Positions 1 through 7,287 of a DNA stretch of 12,881 nt are shown one piece after another. This stretch comes from an uncultured Nannocystaceae bacterium. GTDB taxonomy: Bacteria > Myxococcota_A > Polyangia > Nannocystales > Nannocystaceae. The position numbers and the translations under genes are program-made. Location: positions 1 through 12,881 of the forward strand of contig CALKDV010000391.1 in NCBI GenBank assembly GCA_938084085.1, written 5' to 3'. The notes under the pieces are model-generated. The model had not been told where the DNA came from and searched no databases. It saw nothing but the letters and a program-made list of their open reading frames with translations. The first letter of the stretch is position 1. Each line of letters starts with the position of its first letter.

Positions 1-1
1 C

Positions 2-439
2 GGGGCCCGGTGGAGGGTGGACAGCACGACCGACCTTGTCCGGGAAGGGACGGGGACTCGGACCCGTCTGGACATCATCCTCGAGACGATCCTCGAGGGG
101 CTCCGCGGGCGGGGGATGCTCCCGGTGCCCGCGAGTGTGGAGCGTGATGGCGTGTTGTTGGAGAGTGAGCCGATGGATCTCATCGAGCGTACGGATGACG
201 CACCGCTGCCCGTGGCCAGCGGTCGCTTGCGACTTGAGAAGGAGCTGCTTTCGGTGCGTGGGACCGATGATGAGATCGTCTGGTCCATCCCCCTCGAAGA
301 GATTCGAGTGGTCACCGTGGACATGCGGCGGCGGCTGCAGTTTCGCACCACGGAGCGGCTCTACGAGGCGATGATGCCTACGGAATCCGTTGTGAAATGG
401 GAAATCGTCGCGAAATATTGGGCGCCCAAGGCGAACTAG
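2..439 (+). CDS. C-terminal fragment of a probable phospholipid/glycerol acyltransferase-like protein (5' end outside window)
   Basis: The frame is open to the left edge, so this is the 3' end of a longer gene. A GTG at 17 would give a 140-residue protein but has no ribosome binding site, and I treat it as internal. The visible part contains a helical stretch (LDIILETILEGLRGRGMLP), then a small beta-rich segment with alternating charged and hydrophobic residues (GRLRLEKELLSVRG, then IPLEEIRVVTVD and RRRLQFRTTERLYEAM), and ends in SVVKWE. This arrangement resembles the PH/GRAM-like tail that follows the PlsC acyltransferase domain in some bacterial lysophospholipid acyltransferases. The catalytic NHxxxxD motif would lie upstream and cannot be seen, so the assignment is a family impression. 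It sits 26 bases before the aminotransferase-like gene and is probably in the same operon, next to glycerol-3-phosphate metabolism, which fits a lipid role. It could instead be any protein with a GRAM-like tail. Confidence 0.45.
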   Translation, partial: GARWRVDSTTDLVREGTGTRTRLDIILETILEGLRGRGMLPVPASVERDGVLLESEPMDLIERTDDAPLPVASGRLRLEKELLSVRGTDDEIVWSIPLEEIRVVTVDMRRRLQFRTTERLYEAMMPTESVVKWEIVAKYWAPKAN

Positions 440-450
440 GCTCGTCTAGA

Positions 451-459
451 AGAGAGAGA
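451..459 (+). promoter_or_regulatory. Purine-rich ribosome binding site that sets the aminotransferase-like start
   Basis: The run AGAGAGAGA lies 6 bases before ATG 466 and after the stop of the upstream gene. It supports ATG 466 over an in-frame upstream start at 397, which would overlap the previous coding region and add a low-complexity basic leader. It is not a perfect GGAGG. Confidence 0.5.
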
Positions 460-465
460 AATCAG

Positions 466-1593
466 ATGACAGACACCTCGGATTACGAAGCAATTAAGCA
501 ACGGGCGAGCGCACAAACGCCGCTCAATCTGGGGCTCAATGACGGGACCTACGCGCCAGCGGCTTCCATCGCGGCGCTGCAGGAGTTCTCCACGCGCACG
601 TCGTTGCGCAATTACACCACCGCCAACAACGATCCTCTTCGGGAGACCATCGCGAGCATCGACGGAGTGAACCCCGAGAACGTGTATCTGCGAAACGGGA
701 GCGGCCCGATCCTCAAGCAAGTCATCCCGCACTTGGTCAAGAGCGCGATTAAGTCGTCGCCCAAGCGGGTCGTGCAGCATCTGATCAACAAGAGCGGATT
801 CCCGATCATCACGCCGCGTCACACCTACAGCAAGGTGCCACGGAAGGCGGCGGGGCTCGGTTTGACAGTGGAGTTTGTGCCCCTCGATCCACCCAACTTT
901 GAGCTCGATGTTGGCGAGATCGACCGACTGTTGAGCAGACGTGATGGCCTCGTCTACATCACCACACCCAACAACCCCACGGGCAACGTCCTCATTCAGC
1001 GCGAGGACGTGGAGCGCCTGGCCCGCAAGTATCCCAACTCCAGGTTCTGGATTGACGAGGCCTACGTGCAGTACGTGGACCCCGCCGAACACGCCTACTG
1101 TTCGGATCTCGTGCCGCGCTTCGACAACCTGGTGGTCAGCCGCACCTTCTCCTTCGCCTACGGGCTGGCGGGGCTTCGCGTGGGCTATCTGTTGGCTCCG
1201 AAAGAACTTGTGGAAACATTGGAGTCACAAGTGACGGATTACCGGATCGGAATGCTCGCTGAGCGCGCTTGCATCGCGGGTTTGAGGGACGACTCACATC
1301 TGCCCTTCGTACGTGAGAAGACCCGCGAAATGACCCGGAAGATCATCGACGCGGTGAACGCCATGCAGGGGGTGGAAGCCTTCCAAACCGCCGTAAACTT
1401 CGTCCTGTGCCGTACGACGGACGGAAAGAACGCCCAGGAGATCGCCGACGCCATGGCGGCGCGGGGAATTTTGATCAAGACCTTCACGCCCATCGCCAAC
1501 GAGCGTTACGACGAGTATTTCCGGCTTACGGTGGGTGTGGGAGCGGAGAACCAGTTTTTGCTCGACACGCTGGGGGATGTGCTACGTAGGTAG
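466..1593 (+). CDS. Histidinol-phosphate-aminotransferase-like protein (fold-type I PLP family) lacking the catalytic lysine
   Basis: A 375-residue protein, about the usual length for class I/II aminotransferases of the HisC type. Family landmarks are in order: LNDGTYAP near residue 24, the cofactor-phosphate loop NGSG (77-80), PNNPTGN (168-174) with the Asn that contacts the PLP ring oxygen, WIDEAY (195-200) with the Asp that pairs with the pyridine nitrogen, GLAGLRVGY (233-241) with the phosphate-binding Arg238, and FRLTVG (352-357) with the substrate-carboxylate Arg353. The position that should hold the Schiff-base Lys (TFSKAYGLAG in relatives) reads TFSFAYGLAG: Phe230, codon TTC at 1153-1155. 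A normal transaminase reaction is therefore unlikely unless another Lys takes over. Residues 84-115 form a Lys-rich stretch that differs from ordinary HisC. The gene sits in the acyltransferase/GlpD/SDR operon, 32 bases before glpD. It may be a PLP binder, a non-aminotransferase enzyme (ColD dehydratase uses His here) or a regulator. The fold is secure; the activity is unknown. Confidence 0.85.
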   Translation: MTDTSDYEAIKQRASAQTPLNLGLNDGTYAPAASIAALQEFSTRTSLRNYTTANNDPLRETIASIDGVNPENVYLRNGSGPILKQVIPHLVKSAIKSSPKRVVQHLINKSGFPIITPRHTYSKVPRKAAGLGLTVEFVPLDPPNFELDVGEIDRLLSRRDGLVYITTPNNPTGNVLIQREDVERLARKYPNSRFWIDEAYVQYVDPAEHAYCSDLVPRFDNLVVSRTFSFAYGLAGLRVGYLLAPKELVETLESQVTDYRIGMLAERACIAGLRDDSHLPFVREKTREMTRKIIDAVNAMQGVEAFQTAVNFVLCRTTDGKNAQEIADAMAARGILIKTFTPIANERYDEYFRLTVGVGAENQFLLDTLGDVLRR

Positions 1594-1625
1594 CGAATGG
1601 CTCGCCCCTAGAGGACCTCATCGCG

Positions 1626-3302
1626 ATGAGTAAACATCCACATACCGCCGCCATCTCCGCGCTTGACCGCGAGGGCGCGCTTGAGCGTGCGACGGGTGCG
1701 AAGTTTGATGTGCTCGTCATCGGAGCGGGGATCTCCGGTGCAGGCGTCGCGAACGAGGCTTCGGAGCGAGGGCTTAAGGTCGCGGTGCTTGAGGCCAACG
1801 ACTTCGCGTCGGGCACGTCGAGCCGGTCTTCCAAACTTATTCACGGGGGCCTTCGCTACCTGCTCACGGGGGACCTCGGGCTGGTCCGAAAGACCGCCCG
1901 AGAGCGCAAGCAAATCTTTCACATCGCGCCGCATCTCGCGGAGCGGCGATGGATGGTCATCCCTGCGAAGACCCGCGCGCGGTTGATGCAGCTTCGAGCC
2001 GGCGTGAGCACCTACGAGAAACTCGGACAGGTGAGCGCGGAGGACAAACATCAACGTTGGCTCCGTGACGACGTCGCCGCCAATGAGCCGCTGCTCAACC
2101 GTGAGGTGTTCCCCTACGCGTGCGCCTACCGAGAATACGTTACGGACGACGCGCGTTTGGTGCTCGCCAACCTCCGGGCTAGCGCCCGTCGTGGAGCGAC
2201 TGTGCTCAATCAAGCCTCGGTCGAGGGGCTGCTGTTTGACGGGGAGGGGAACGTCTGCGGCGTGACCGCTCGGTGCGCGCTGACGAGTCAAACCTTCGAG
2301 GTGAACGCCAAGGTCGTCGTAAACGCGGCGGGCCCCTGGGTGGACGCGCTCCAATCCATGGAGGACCCGGACGCGCGAACCAACGTCCAGCTCGCGAAGG
2401 GCATCCACGCCGTCGTGCCTCGCTCCCGCCTTCCGCTCAACCACCTCGTGGTGTACGAGGCGAGCGACGGACGCCATCTGTTTACCGTGCCGCGAGGTGA
2501 CGTGGTCTACATCGGCACGACAGACACGTCCTACGAGCACGGGGCCAACTTGTGGCCGTCCATCACCAGCGAGGACATCCGCTATTTGCTCGACAACGTG
2601 TCCACGTACTTCAACGTGGAGCCCATCGAGGAGAGCGAGATCGTCGGAGCGTGGGCGGGCCTGCGCACGCTCGTCGCCGAGCCAGGCAAGCGAGTCACTG
2701 AAATCTCGAGGCGAGATTCCATCACCGTAGGGAGCGGCAAGATGGTCTCCATCGCGGGCGGCAAGCTGACCGGATATCGCTTCGTGGCGCGTGAGGTCGT
2801 CAAGCAGGTCGCGTCGCTCATGGGTTTCAACTACGACCCGTCCGCTCCCAACGAGGTGCTGCCTGGCGGCGACTTCGACGGAGATCTCGACGTGCTGGCG
2901 GCGAGCCTCGTGGGACAGTTCCCCGTGGAGCAGGCCGTGGCGCGTCGCCTCGCGCAGCTGTATGGCACCGAGGCGACGAAGGTGCTCGCGCTCGGCAGCG
3001 CGCCGTTGTCGACAGAGAGCAAAATGGTCACCGGCGAAGTTGATTGGGCCGTGCTCGAAGAGAGCGCCAACCACGTCGAAGATGTCATCTACCGCCGCTC
3101 AAGAGTCGCGCTCTACGAGGGCGCTTCGCGCTCTCTCGTGGAGCCAGTGGCGCAGCGTATGACGCAGCTGCTGGGCTGGGATGCCCGCACCAAAGACGCG
3201 GAGCTTCGCACCGTGAGGAATCGATTGGCCGCGGATCTCGCCTTCGGGCCAGAGCCGGTGTATCTGGGTGCCACAGGCCACACCGCCGCGGTCCGCGGTT
3301 GA
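1626..3302 (+). CDS. glpD: FAD-dependent glycerol-3-phosphate dehydrogenase
   Basis: Oxidises sn-glycerol 3-phosphate to dihydroxyacetone phosphate at the inner face of the cytoplasmic membrane and passes electrons to quinone. The 558-residue product begins its Rossmann FAD-binding fold with FDVLVIGAGISGAG (27-40), followed by the ribose-binding Glu56 (AVLE) and the GlpD signature SGTSSRSSKLIHGGLRYL (62-79). Further on are VVNAAGPWVD, the substrate-site region GAWAGLRTLV, and IAGGKLTGYR, where most GlpDs read GGKLTTYR. The C-terminal 130 or so residues form the all-helical DAO_C-type cap (QLYGTEATKVLAL onward). ATG 1626 is preceded by only a weak GAGG and lies 32 bases after the aminotransferase-like gene; the SDR gene starts 25 bases after its stop, so the three are probably co-transcribed. 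The acyltransferase-like and SDR neighbours suggest that it supplies DHAP to, or balances G3P for, lipid synthesis rather than only glycerol catabolism (inference). No glycerol kinase or facilitator is adjacent. Confidence 0.95.
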   Translation: MSKHPHTAAISALDREGALERATGAKFDVLVIGAGISGAGVANEASERGLKVAVLEANDFASGTSSRSSKLIHGGLRYLLTGDLGLVRKTARERKQIFHIAPHLAERRWMVIPAKTRARLMQLRAGVSTYEKLGQVSAEDKHQRWLRDDVAANEPLLNREVFPYACAYREYVTDDARLVLANLRASARRGATVLNQASVEGLLFDGEGNVCGVTARCALTSQTFEVNAKVVVNAAGPWVDALQSMEDPDARTNVQLAKGIHAVVPRSRLPLNHLVVYEASDGRHLFTVPRGDVVYIGTTDTSYEHGANLWPSITSEDIRYLLDNVSTYFNVEPIEESEIVGAWAGLRTLVAEPGKRVTEISRRDSITVGSGKMVSIAGGKLTGYRFVAREVVKQVASLMGFNYDPSAPNEVLPGGDFDGDLDVLAASLVGQFPVEQAVARRLAQLYGTEATKVLALGSAPLSTESKMVTGEVDWAVLEESANHVEDVIYRRSRVALYEGASRSLVEPVAQRMTQLLGWDARTKDAELRTVRNRLAADLAFGPEPVYLGATGHTAAVRG

Positions 3303-3327
3303 TGCGACCGCCCTCCCATCGCGCGCC

Positions 3328-4119
3328 ATGAAGCTCGAAGACAAAGTCGTCTGGATCACCGGTGCCTCTTCGGGAATTGGGGCGGCGTGCGCGGAGGCGT
3401 TTTGTGCCGCCGGTGCCAAGGTGATCATCAGCGCTCGGCGAGAAGAGCTGCTGCAGGCTGTCCGCGAGCGTTGCTCGGCTCCCGATCGCGTGACGGTGTG
3501 CCCCATGGACGTCACCGATCACGCGAGGCACGACGCGCTGGTTGAGTCGCTCTCGTCCAGCGTTGGACCCATCGACGTGCTGATCAACAACGCGGGGGTG
3601 TCGCAGCGCGCCCGTGCGGAGGACACCACGTTGGAGGTAGACCGCCACATCATGGAACTAAACTACTTCGCGGTGGTGTCGCTCACGAAGGCCGTGCTGC
3701 CTGGCATGGTGGCCCGCAACGGCGGTCATGTGGTGGTGGTGTCGAGCGTGGCAGGTTACGTGGGGACCAAGCGGCGGACCGCGTATGCCGCGACCAAGCA
3801 CGCTGTGCGAGGGTACTTCGATTCCTTACGAGCAGAGGTGGCGGCGCACGGGGTGGGGGTCACGATCGTCTGTCCGGGCTACGTGCAGACAGAGATATCC
3901 TCGTCCGCGATGCTCGGTGACGGGGGACAGTCCGGATCCACCGACGCAAATATCGCCAGAGGGATCCCTGCGAGCCGGGCTGCTCACGCGATCTTGAGGG
4001 GTGTCACCCGTGGGAAAAACGAGGTCTATGTGGGCGGAAAAGAGATCGTGGCGATCTATTTAAAGCGTTTTTTCCCGCGTCTCCTGGCGCGAATCGTTCG
4101 CAATATGCCCGAGGTGTAG
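3328..4119 (+). CDS. Short-chain dehydrogenase/reductase of the DHRS7/DHRS7B type
   Basis: A 263-residue classical SDR that should use NAD(P)H. The cofactor-binding motif TGASSGIG is at residues 12-19. NNAG follows near residue 88, then the catalytic Ser in VVSSVAG, the YAATK Tyr/Lys pair, and CPGYVQTE after the active site. The stretches EVDRHIMELNYFAVVSLTKA, YAATKHAVRGYFDSLRAE and the GDGGQ-containing loop resemble, from memory, mammalian DHRS7B (PexRAP, acyl/alkyl-DHAP reductase) and DHRS7. The C-terminus (YLKRFFPRLLARIVRNM) is amphipathic and basic, suggesting membrane attachment, as in DHRS7 proteins. I chose ATG 3328 because it directly precedes the KLEDKVVWITG opening; the longer frame from 3268 would overlap glpD. 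There is no clear Shine-Dalgarno, so translation may be coupled to glpD, 25 bases upstream. The substrate cannot be read from sequence; an acyl-DHAP, 3-oxoacyl or other lipid ketone is plausible from context. Confidence 0.9.
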   Translation: MKLEDKVVWITGASSGIGAACAEAFCAAGAKVIISARREELLQAVRERCSAPDRVTVCPMDVTDHARHDALVESLSSSVGPIDVLINNAGVSQRARAEDTTLEVDRHIMELNYFAVVSLTKAVLPGMVARNGGHVVVVSSVAGYVGTKRRTAYAATKHAVRGYFDSLRAEVAAHGVGVTIVCPGYVQTEISSSAMLGDGGQSGSTDANIARGIPASRAAHAILRGVTRGKNEVYVGGKEIVAIYLKRFFPRLLARIVRNMPEV

Positions 4120-4125
4120 CGGCGT

Positions 4126-4141
4126 GGCGGGTGGCTCCGCC
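4126..4141. terminator. Weak hairpin between convergent genes, possible bidirectional terminator
   Basis: GGCGG and CCGCC can pair around a six-base loop in the 31-base gap between the convergent SDR and DUF885 stops. The stem is only five pairs and there is no T-run on either strand, so this is a candidate on position alone. Confidence 0.2.
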
Positions 4142-4150
4142 GCATCTCGA

Positions 4151-6025
4151 TCATGAGGGAGGAGCGGCAGAGACGGTCGCACCCTGTGATGTGATCCACG
4201 CGTCCACGCGCCGGCGAAGCTCCATCAAGTTGACCGCGCCACCCGAGAGCAGCACGGTGTGGAAGTCGGACAGCACGAACGCGTCTTTGAGCGCCTCCTC
4301 GGCGCGACGCCGCAGCGCCCAGATTTCCAGCTGGCCGGTCTTGTAGGCCAGCGCTTGCCCCGGCCAGACGATGTAACGGTCGACCTCATTGTCGATGTTG
4401 TTGGCAGCCAGGGCCGTGTGGTCCAGCATAAACTGGACAGCCTGCTGTCGGCTCCAGCCCTTGGCGTGGAGGCCTGTGTCCACCACGAGGCGGCTGGCTC
4501 GCCAGGCGTCAAAGCTCAGCATGCCCATCCTGTCGAGATCGTCGTGGTACAGGCCCATCTCCTCGGCGAGCCGCTCCGTGTAGAGCGCCCAGCCCTCCAC
4601 AAAGACGGTCATGCCACCATACTTGCGGAAGGTGGGGAGGTCGGGGAGCTCTTGGGCGATCGCGATTTGCAGGTGGTGCCCGGGGATGGCCTCGTGGACG
4701 CCGAGCACGCGGGCCTCGTAGCGTGGCCGAGAGCTTGGGTCGTAGGTGTTGATGTAGTACTCGCCGGGCTTCGAGCCGTCGGGGTTGGGCTCACGGTAGT
4801 AGGCGATGGTGGTGAAGGGCGCCTCGTACTCAGGGATCGGCACCACCGTGCACTCCGCCTTGGGGAGCCGACTAAAAAATTGAGGCATCGCCTCGCGGGC
4901 CTCATCGAGCACCTGCTGGGCGGCGGCCTGGACCCCCTCGCGAGTCTCGAAGTAGAGCGTACGATCCGTTCGCAGCTTCGTGAGAATGGTGGGGAGGTCG
5001 CGGGTGCCAAACAACTTCTCACCGAGCGTCTGCATCTCCTGATTGATCGTCGCGATCTCCCGAAGACCGGTCTCGTGGACCTCGGCGGCGCTCATGGGGA
5101 GTGTGGTGTAGGAGCGCACCAGAGCCTCGTAGCAAGGCTCACCAATTTCGAGACCCGCCAGGCCTGGAGCCTCGTCGCTGCGGGCGGAGGGCAGCACGCG
5201 GGTCTCGATGAAGGTCCCATAGCGATCGAGCGCCGGCGCCACGCCGTCGGTGAGCGCAGCGGTGAGCGCGGCGGTGAAGCGCGCGGCGTCCTCGTCCGAT
5301 GCGATCGCGGCGTAGCGAGCGGCGGGAGCGAACATGGGCCACTCCTCCAAGGGTTGCGCGAGCTGTCGCGTGACCATCTCGAGGACGCGACCGGAGGACT
5401 CGGCGTTGGCGAACAGCCCTCGCGTGACACCCAACTCCAGCGAGGCGAGGGTCGCGTCGATGGACGCGGGGATCGCTTCGACCCTGGCGAGGTAGTTGGC
5501 GGCGTCCGCAGCAGAATCCGCGGGGTGAATCTCCGGGAGATAGTTGAACTCGGTGATCGGGTTACCGCGAGGAGAGAGGGTCCACTCCTCGAACGCGCAC
5601 ACGTCCGCGTTTTGATTCGCCTCGAGCTCTGCGATGAACAGACGCAGCGTGACCTGGTCCTCCGCGGAGAGGTTGTCGATGGACACCGATTTGGCGCGCG
5701 TGAGGAAGGCGTCTCGGGCGCGCTTGGACTCCGCTGACGCGACGGGTCCGCGGTCGCCGAGGGCACTGTCATAGGCGCGCACGCCGTACGAACTCGCGGT
5801 GACAGGATCACTCGCCAGGCGCCAGCCCCAGTGGTCGCGAAGGAGCGCGGCGAGCGTCGCAGAAGCCGTTGCCCCGGGGGCCGCAGCGAGGGCCGCCGTC
5901 AGCGAAGGCTCACCGGTGGCCGCGGAGGAGGGAGAGGAATCGACGGTCGGGGGCGCGGTCGCGCAGCCCGTGAGGCATAGTGGGAAGACGAGGACGCGAA
6001 CGGACGCAGGGAGACCCAACTTCAT
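4151..6025 (-). CDS. DUF885 family metallopeptidase-like lipoprotein
   Basis: With start ATG 6025 the product has 624 residues. It opens with a short lipoprotein signal, MKLGLPASVRV, a hydrophobic run, and lipobox L18-T19-G20-C21. The residue after Cys is Ala, so outer-membrane sorting is plausible if the enterobacterial rule applies. A GTG at 6052 would add nine residues before the signal and is less likely. The body matches the DUF885 family: HEAIPGHHLQ at 444-453 (His444, Glu445, His450, His451), a probable zinc site, followed by FVEGWALYTERLAEEMG with Glu477 as a likely third ligand. DUF885 proteins are usually about 550-620 residues, so this one looks complete. Catalytic residues are present, so hydrolysis of peptides or amides in the periplasm is expected; the substrate is unknown. 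It is transcribed alone, convergent with the lipid operon and divergent from the agmatinase-family gene across 105 bases. A TATCAT hexamer ends seven bases before the ATG. Confidence 0.9.
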   Translation of the reverse strand: MKLGLPASVRVLVFPLCLTGCATAPPTVDSSPSSAATGEPSLTAALAAAPGATASATLAALLRDHWGWRLASDPVTASSYGVRAYDSALGDRGPVASAESKRARDAFLTRAKSVSIDNLSAEDQVTLRLFIAELEANQNADVCAFEEWTLSPRGNPITEFNYLPEIHPADSAADAANYLARVEAIPASIDATLASLELGVTRGLFANAESSGRVLEMVTRQLAQPLEEWPMFAPAARYAAIASDEDAARFTAALTAALTDGVAPALDRYGTFIETRVLPSARSDEAPGLAGLEIGEPCYEALVRSYTTLPMSAAEVHETGLREIATINQEMQTLGEKLFGTRDLPTILTKLRTDRTLYFETREGVQAAAQQVLDEAREAMPQFFSRLPKAECTVVPIPEYEAPFTTIAYYREPNPDGSKPGEYYINTYDPSSRPRYEARVLGVHEAIPGHHLQIAIAQELPDLPTFRKYGGMTVFVEGWALYTERLAEEMGLYHDDLDRMGMLSFDAWRASRLVVDTGLHAKGWSRQQAVQFMLDHTALAANNIDNEVDRYIVWPGQALAYKTGQLEIWALRRRAEEALKDAFVLSDFHTVLLSGGAVNLMELRRRVDAWITSQGATVSAAPPS

Positions 6026-6032
6026 GGGGGAG

Positions 6033-6038
6033 ATGATA
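6033..6038 (-). promoter_or_regulatory. Candidate -10 element of the DUF885 lipoprotein gene
   Basis: Reading the minus strand, TATCAT (five of six matches to TATAAT) is followed by seven bases and then ATG 6025. This would put transcription start close to the A of the start codon, giving a leaderless or nearly leaderless mRNA, consistent with the C-rich sequence before the ATG that offers no Shine-Dalgarno. No convincing -35 hexamer is visible. Confidence 0.3.
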
Positions 6039-6116
6039 GGGGCTCTCGCCACGTCGCGGATGAGAAAGGCGAGAATTTCCTAAGGGGTTTGCGCTGCGGT
6101 CGCGGGCCTGGTCGCG

Positions 6117-6122
6117 TACAAT
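6117..6122 (+). promoter_or_regulatory. Candidate -10 element of the agmatinase-family gene
   Basis: TACAAT (five of six to consensus) ends eight bases before ATG 6131, so the transcript would start at or next to the initiation codon. No ribosome binding site is present in those bases. A TTGCGC at 6089-6094 is too far upstream (22-base spacer) for a standard -35. Confidence 0.3.
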
Positions 6123-6130
6123 CCTCGGTG

Positions 6131-7201
6131 ATGTTGCGACGTCCAGACCTGTCGAAATTCGACGAGGCTGCCGCGGGGGACCCCGACGCGGGTGTGTTCG
6201 GCCTGCCGTTTTCGAAGGACGAGTCGAGCATCGTGTTGCTGCCCGCACCGTGGGAACCGACGACGAGCTACGGGAAAGGGGCGGCTGGCGGCCCGGCGGC
6301 CATCCACCACGCCTCATCCCAACTCGATCTGTTTGACCCGGCCCTTTCGGAGCACGGGCTCGGCGGGCCATGGCGGTTTGGAATCCACATGCTCGAGCCG
6401 CTTGAGGCGCATCGCGACTGGAATGAGGCGGCCTCCGCGGGGGTGTCGCGGGCGAGCGAGGCGTCCTCCGAAGCGGCGCGCGCCGCCGCGATCGCCGAGG
6501 TGAACGCGTTGAGCGCCCAGTTTGATCGTTCGCTCGAGGAGCGTGTGTCGGAGCTTCTTCGCGACGGCCGGGGGGTTGGGATCGTGGGCGGTGATCACAG
6601 CGTGCCGCTGGGACCGCTGCGGGCGTTTGGGAGGCAGTATTCGGAGTTTGGAATTCTGCACGTCGACGCTCACGCTGATTTAAGGGAGGCCTATGAGGGG
6701 TTCAAGGGCTCTCACGCGTCGATCATGTACAACGTCCTCGACCAGGTGCCGCAGGTCTCCTCGCTCGTGCAGGTGGGGGTCCGTGATCTTTGTGAGGAGG
6801 AATTTTATCGCGCGAGTGAGGACCCGCGCGTGGCGCTGCACCTCGAGTCAAGCCTTCGGCGGCGCGTGATGGAGGGTGAGCGTTGGTCCGCGCTCATCGC
6901 CGAGGTCGTGGCCCAGCTGCCGGCGCAGGTCTACATCTCCTTTGATATCGATGGCCTCGATCCGGCGCTGTGTCCTGGGACTGGAACCCCGGTGCCCGGG
7001 GGCCTCTCGTTTCACGAGGCGATGGACCTCATTCTTGAGGTGGTGCGTTCGGGGAGGACCATCATCGGATTTGATCTGTGTGAGGTGTCCCCGAGCGCAG
7101 GCGGCGAGTGGGACGGCAACGTGGGGGCGCGGGTGCTGTATCGTTTGTGCGGCGCCATGCTCTACGGAGCGGGGGCGCGCGACGGAGAGCGTGGTGCCTA
7201 G
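6131..7201 (+). CDS. Agmatinase/arginase-family ureohydrolase
   Basis: A 356-residue member of the binuclear-manganese ureohydrolase family, whose members hydrolyse guanidino or formimino groups (agmatine to putrescine plus urea, and similar). All six metal ligands are visible: His156 in GGDHSVPLG, Asp179, His181 and Asp183 in VDAHADLRE, and Asp272 and Asp274 in SFDIDGLDP. The family ending GFDLCEVSPS is present. The N-terminal LPAPWEPTTSYGKGAAGGP fits the agmatinase-like branch rather than classical arginase. It is longer than SpeB (about 306) because of an Ala/Glu-rich helical insertion at about residues 95-145, before the first metal motif. The substrate cannot be fixed from sequence: agmatine, guanidinobutyrate, formiminoglutamate or another guanidino compound are all possible. 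ATG 6131 is chosen as the first start after the TACAAT; the frame extends upstream to 6089 without a better start. A methyltransferase gene follows after 86 bases and shares no obvious pathway. Confidence 0.92.
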   Translation: MLRRPDLSKFDEAAAGDPDAGVFGLPFSKDESSIVLLPAPWEPTTSYGKGAAGGPAAIHHASSQLDLFDPALSEHGLGGPWRFGIHMLEPLEAHRDWNEAASAGVSRASEASSEAARAAAIAEVNALSAQFDRSLEERVSELLRDGRGVGIVGGDHSVPLGPLRAFGRQYSEFGILHVDAHADLREAYEGFKGSHASIMYNVLDQVPQVSSLVQVGVRDLCEEEFYRASEDPRVALHLESSLRRRVMEGERWSALIAEVVAQLPAQVYISFDIDGLDPALCPGTGTPVPGGLSFHEAMDLILEVVRSGRTIIGFDLCEVSPSAGGEWDGNVGARVLYRLCGAMLYGAGARDGERGA

Positions 7202-7276
7202 CGCTCGCCTTGAGCGGCAGCCTGGCCCCACGCGGTCGCTGTCGAGCGGGGGTGCGCGAGGGCCCGGCGGCCCGGC

Positions 7277-7281
7277 GGGAG
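7277..7281 (+). promoter_or_regulatory. Ribosome binding site of the methyltransferase gene
   Basis: GGGAG lies six bases before ATG 7288. It decides the start: the open frame runs back to 7108, but that part lies over the end of the agmatinase-family gene and reads as a basic, low-complexity shadow. Confidence 0.65.
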
Positions 7282-7287
7282 ATTTCT

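Noticed and set aside
397..465. Upstream in-frame start for the aminotransferase-like gene.
   Set aside because: It would overlap the preceding gene, and the purine-rich binding site fits ATG 466.
1141..1176. The missing aminotransferase lysine as evidence of a pseudogene.
   Set aside because: The frame is intact over 375 codons, all other active-site residues are kept, it has a ribosome binding site and sits in a tight operon; an altered function is the better explanation.
1608..3074. A 488-codon open frame on the minus strand antisense to glpD.
   Set aside because: It mirrors the codon bias of the G+C-rich glpD gene, encodes a His/Arg-rich composition with no recognisable motif, and overlaps a gene with certain identity.
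4259..5737. A 492-codon plus-strand open frame antisense to the DUF885 gene.
   Set aside because: Low-complexity Gly/Arg/His/Val composition with no domain; the opposite frame has the signal peptide and metal motifs.
7262..7277. Tandem 8-base repeat GCCCGGCG, twice.
   Set aside because: Only two copies of a simple G+C word just before a ribosome binding site; no reason to call it functional.
7108..7287. Extended N-terminus of the methyltransferase.
   Set aside because: The extension lies over the end of the agmatinase-family gene and the intergenic part; GGGAG before ATG 7288 sets the start.
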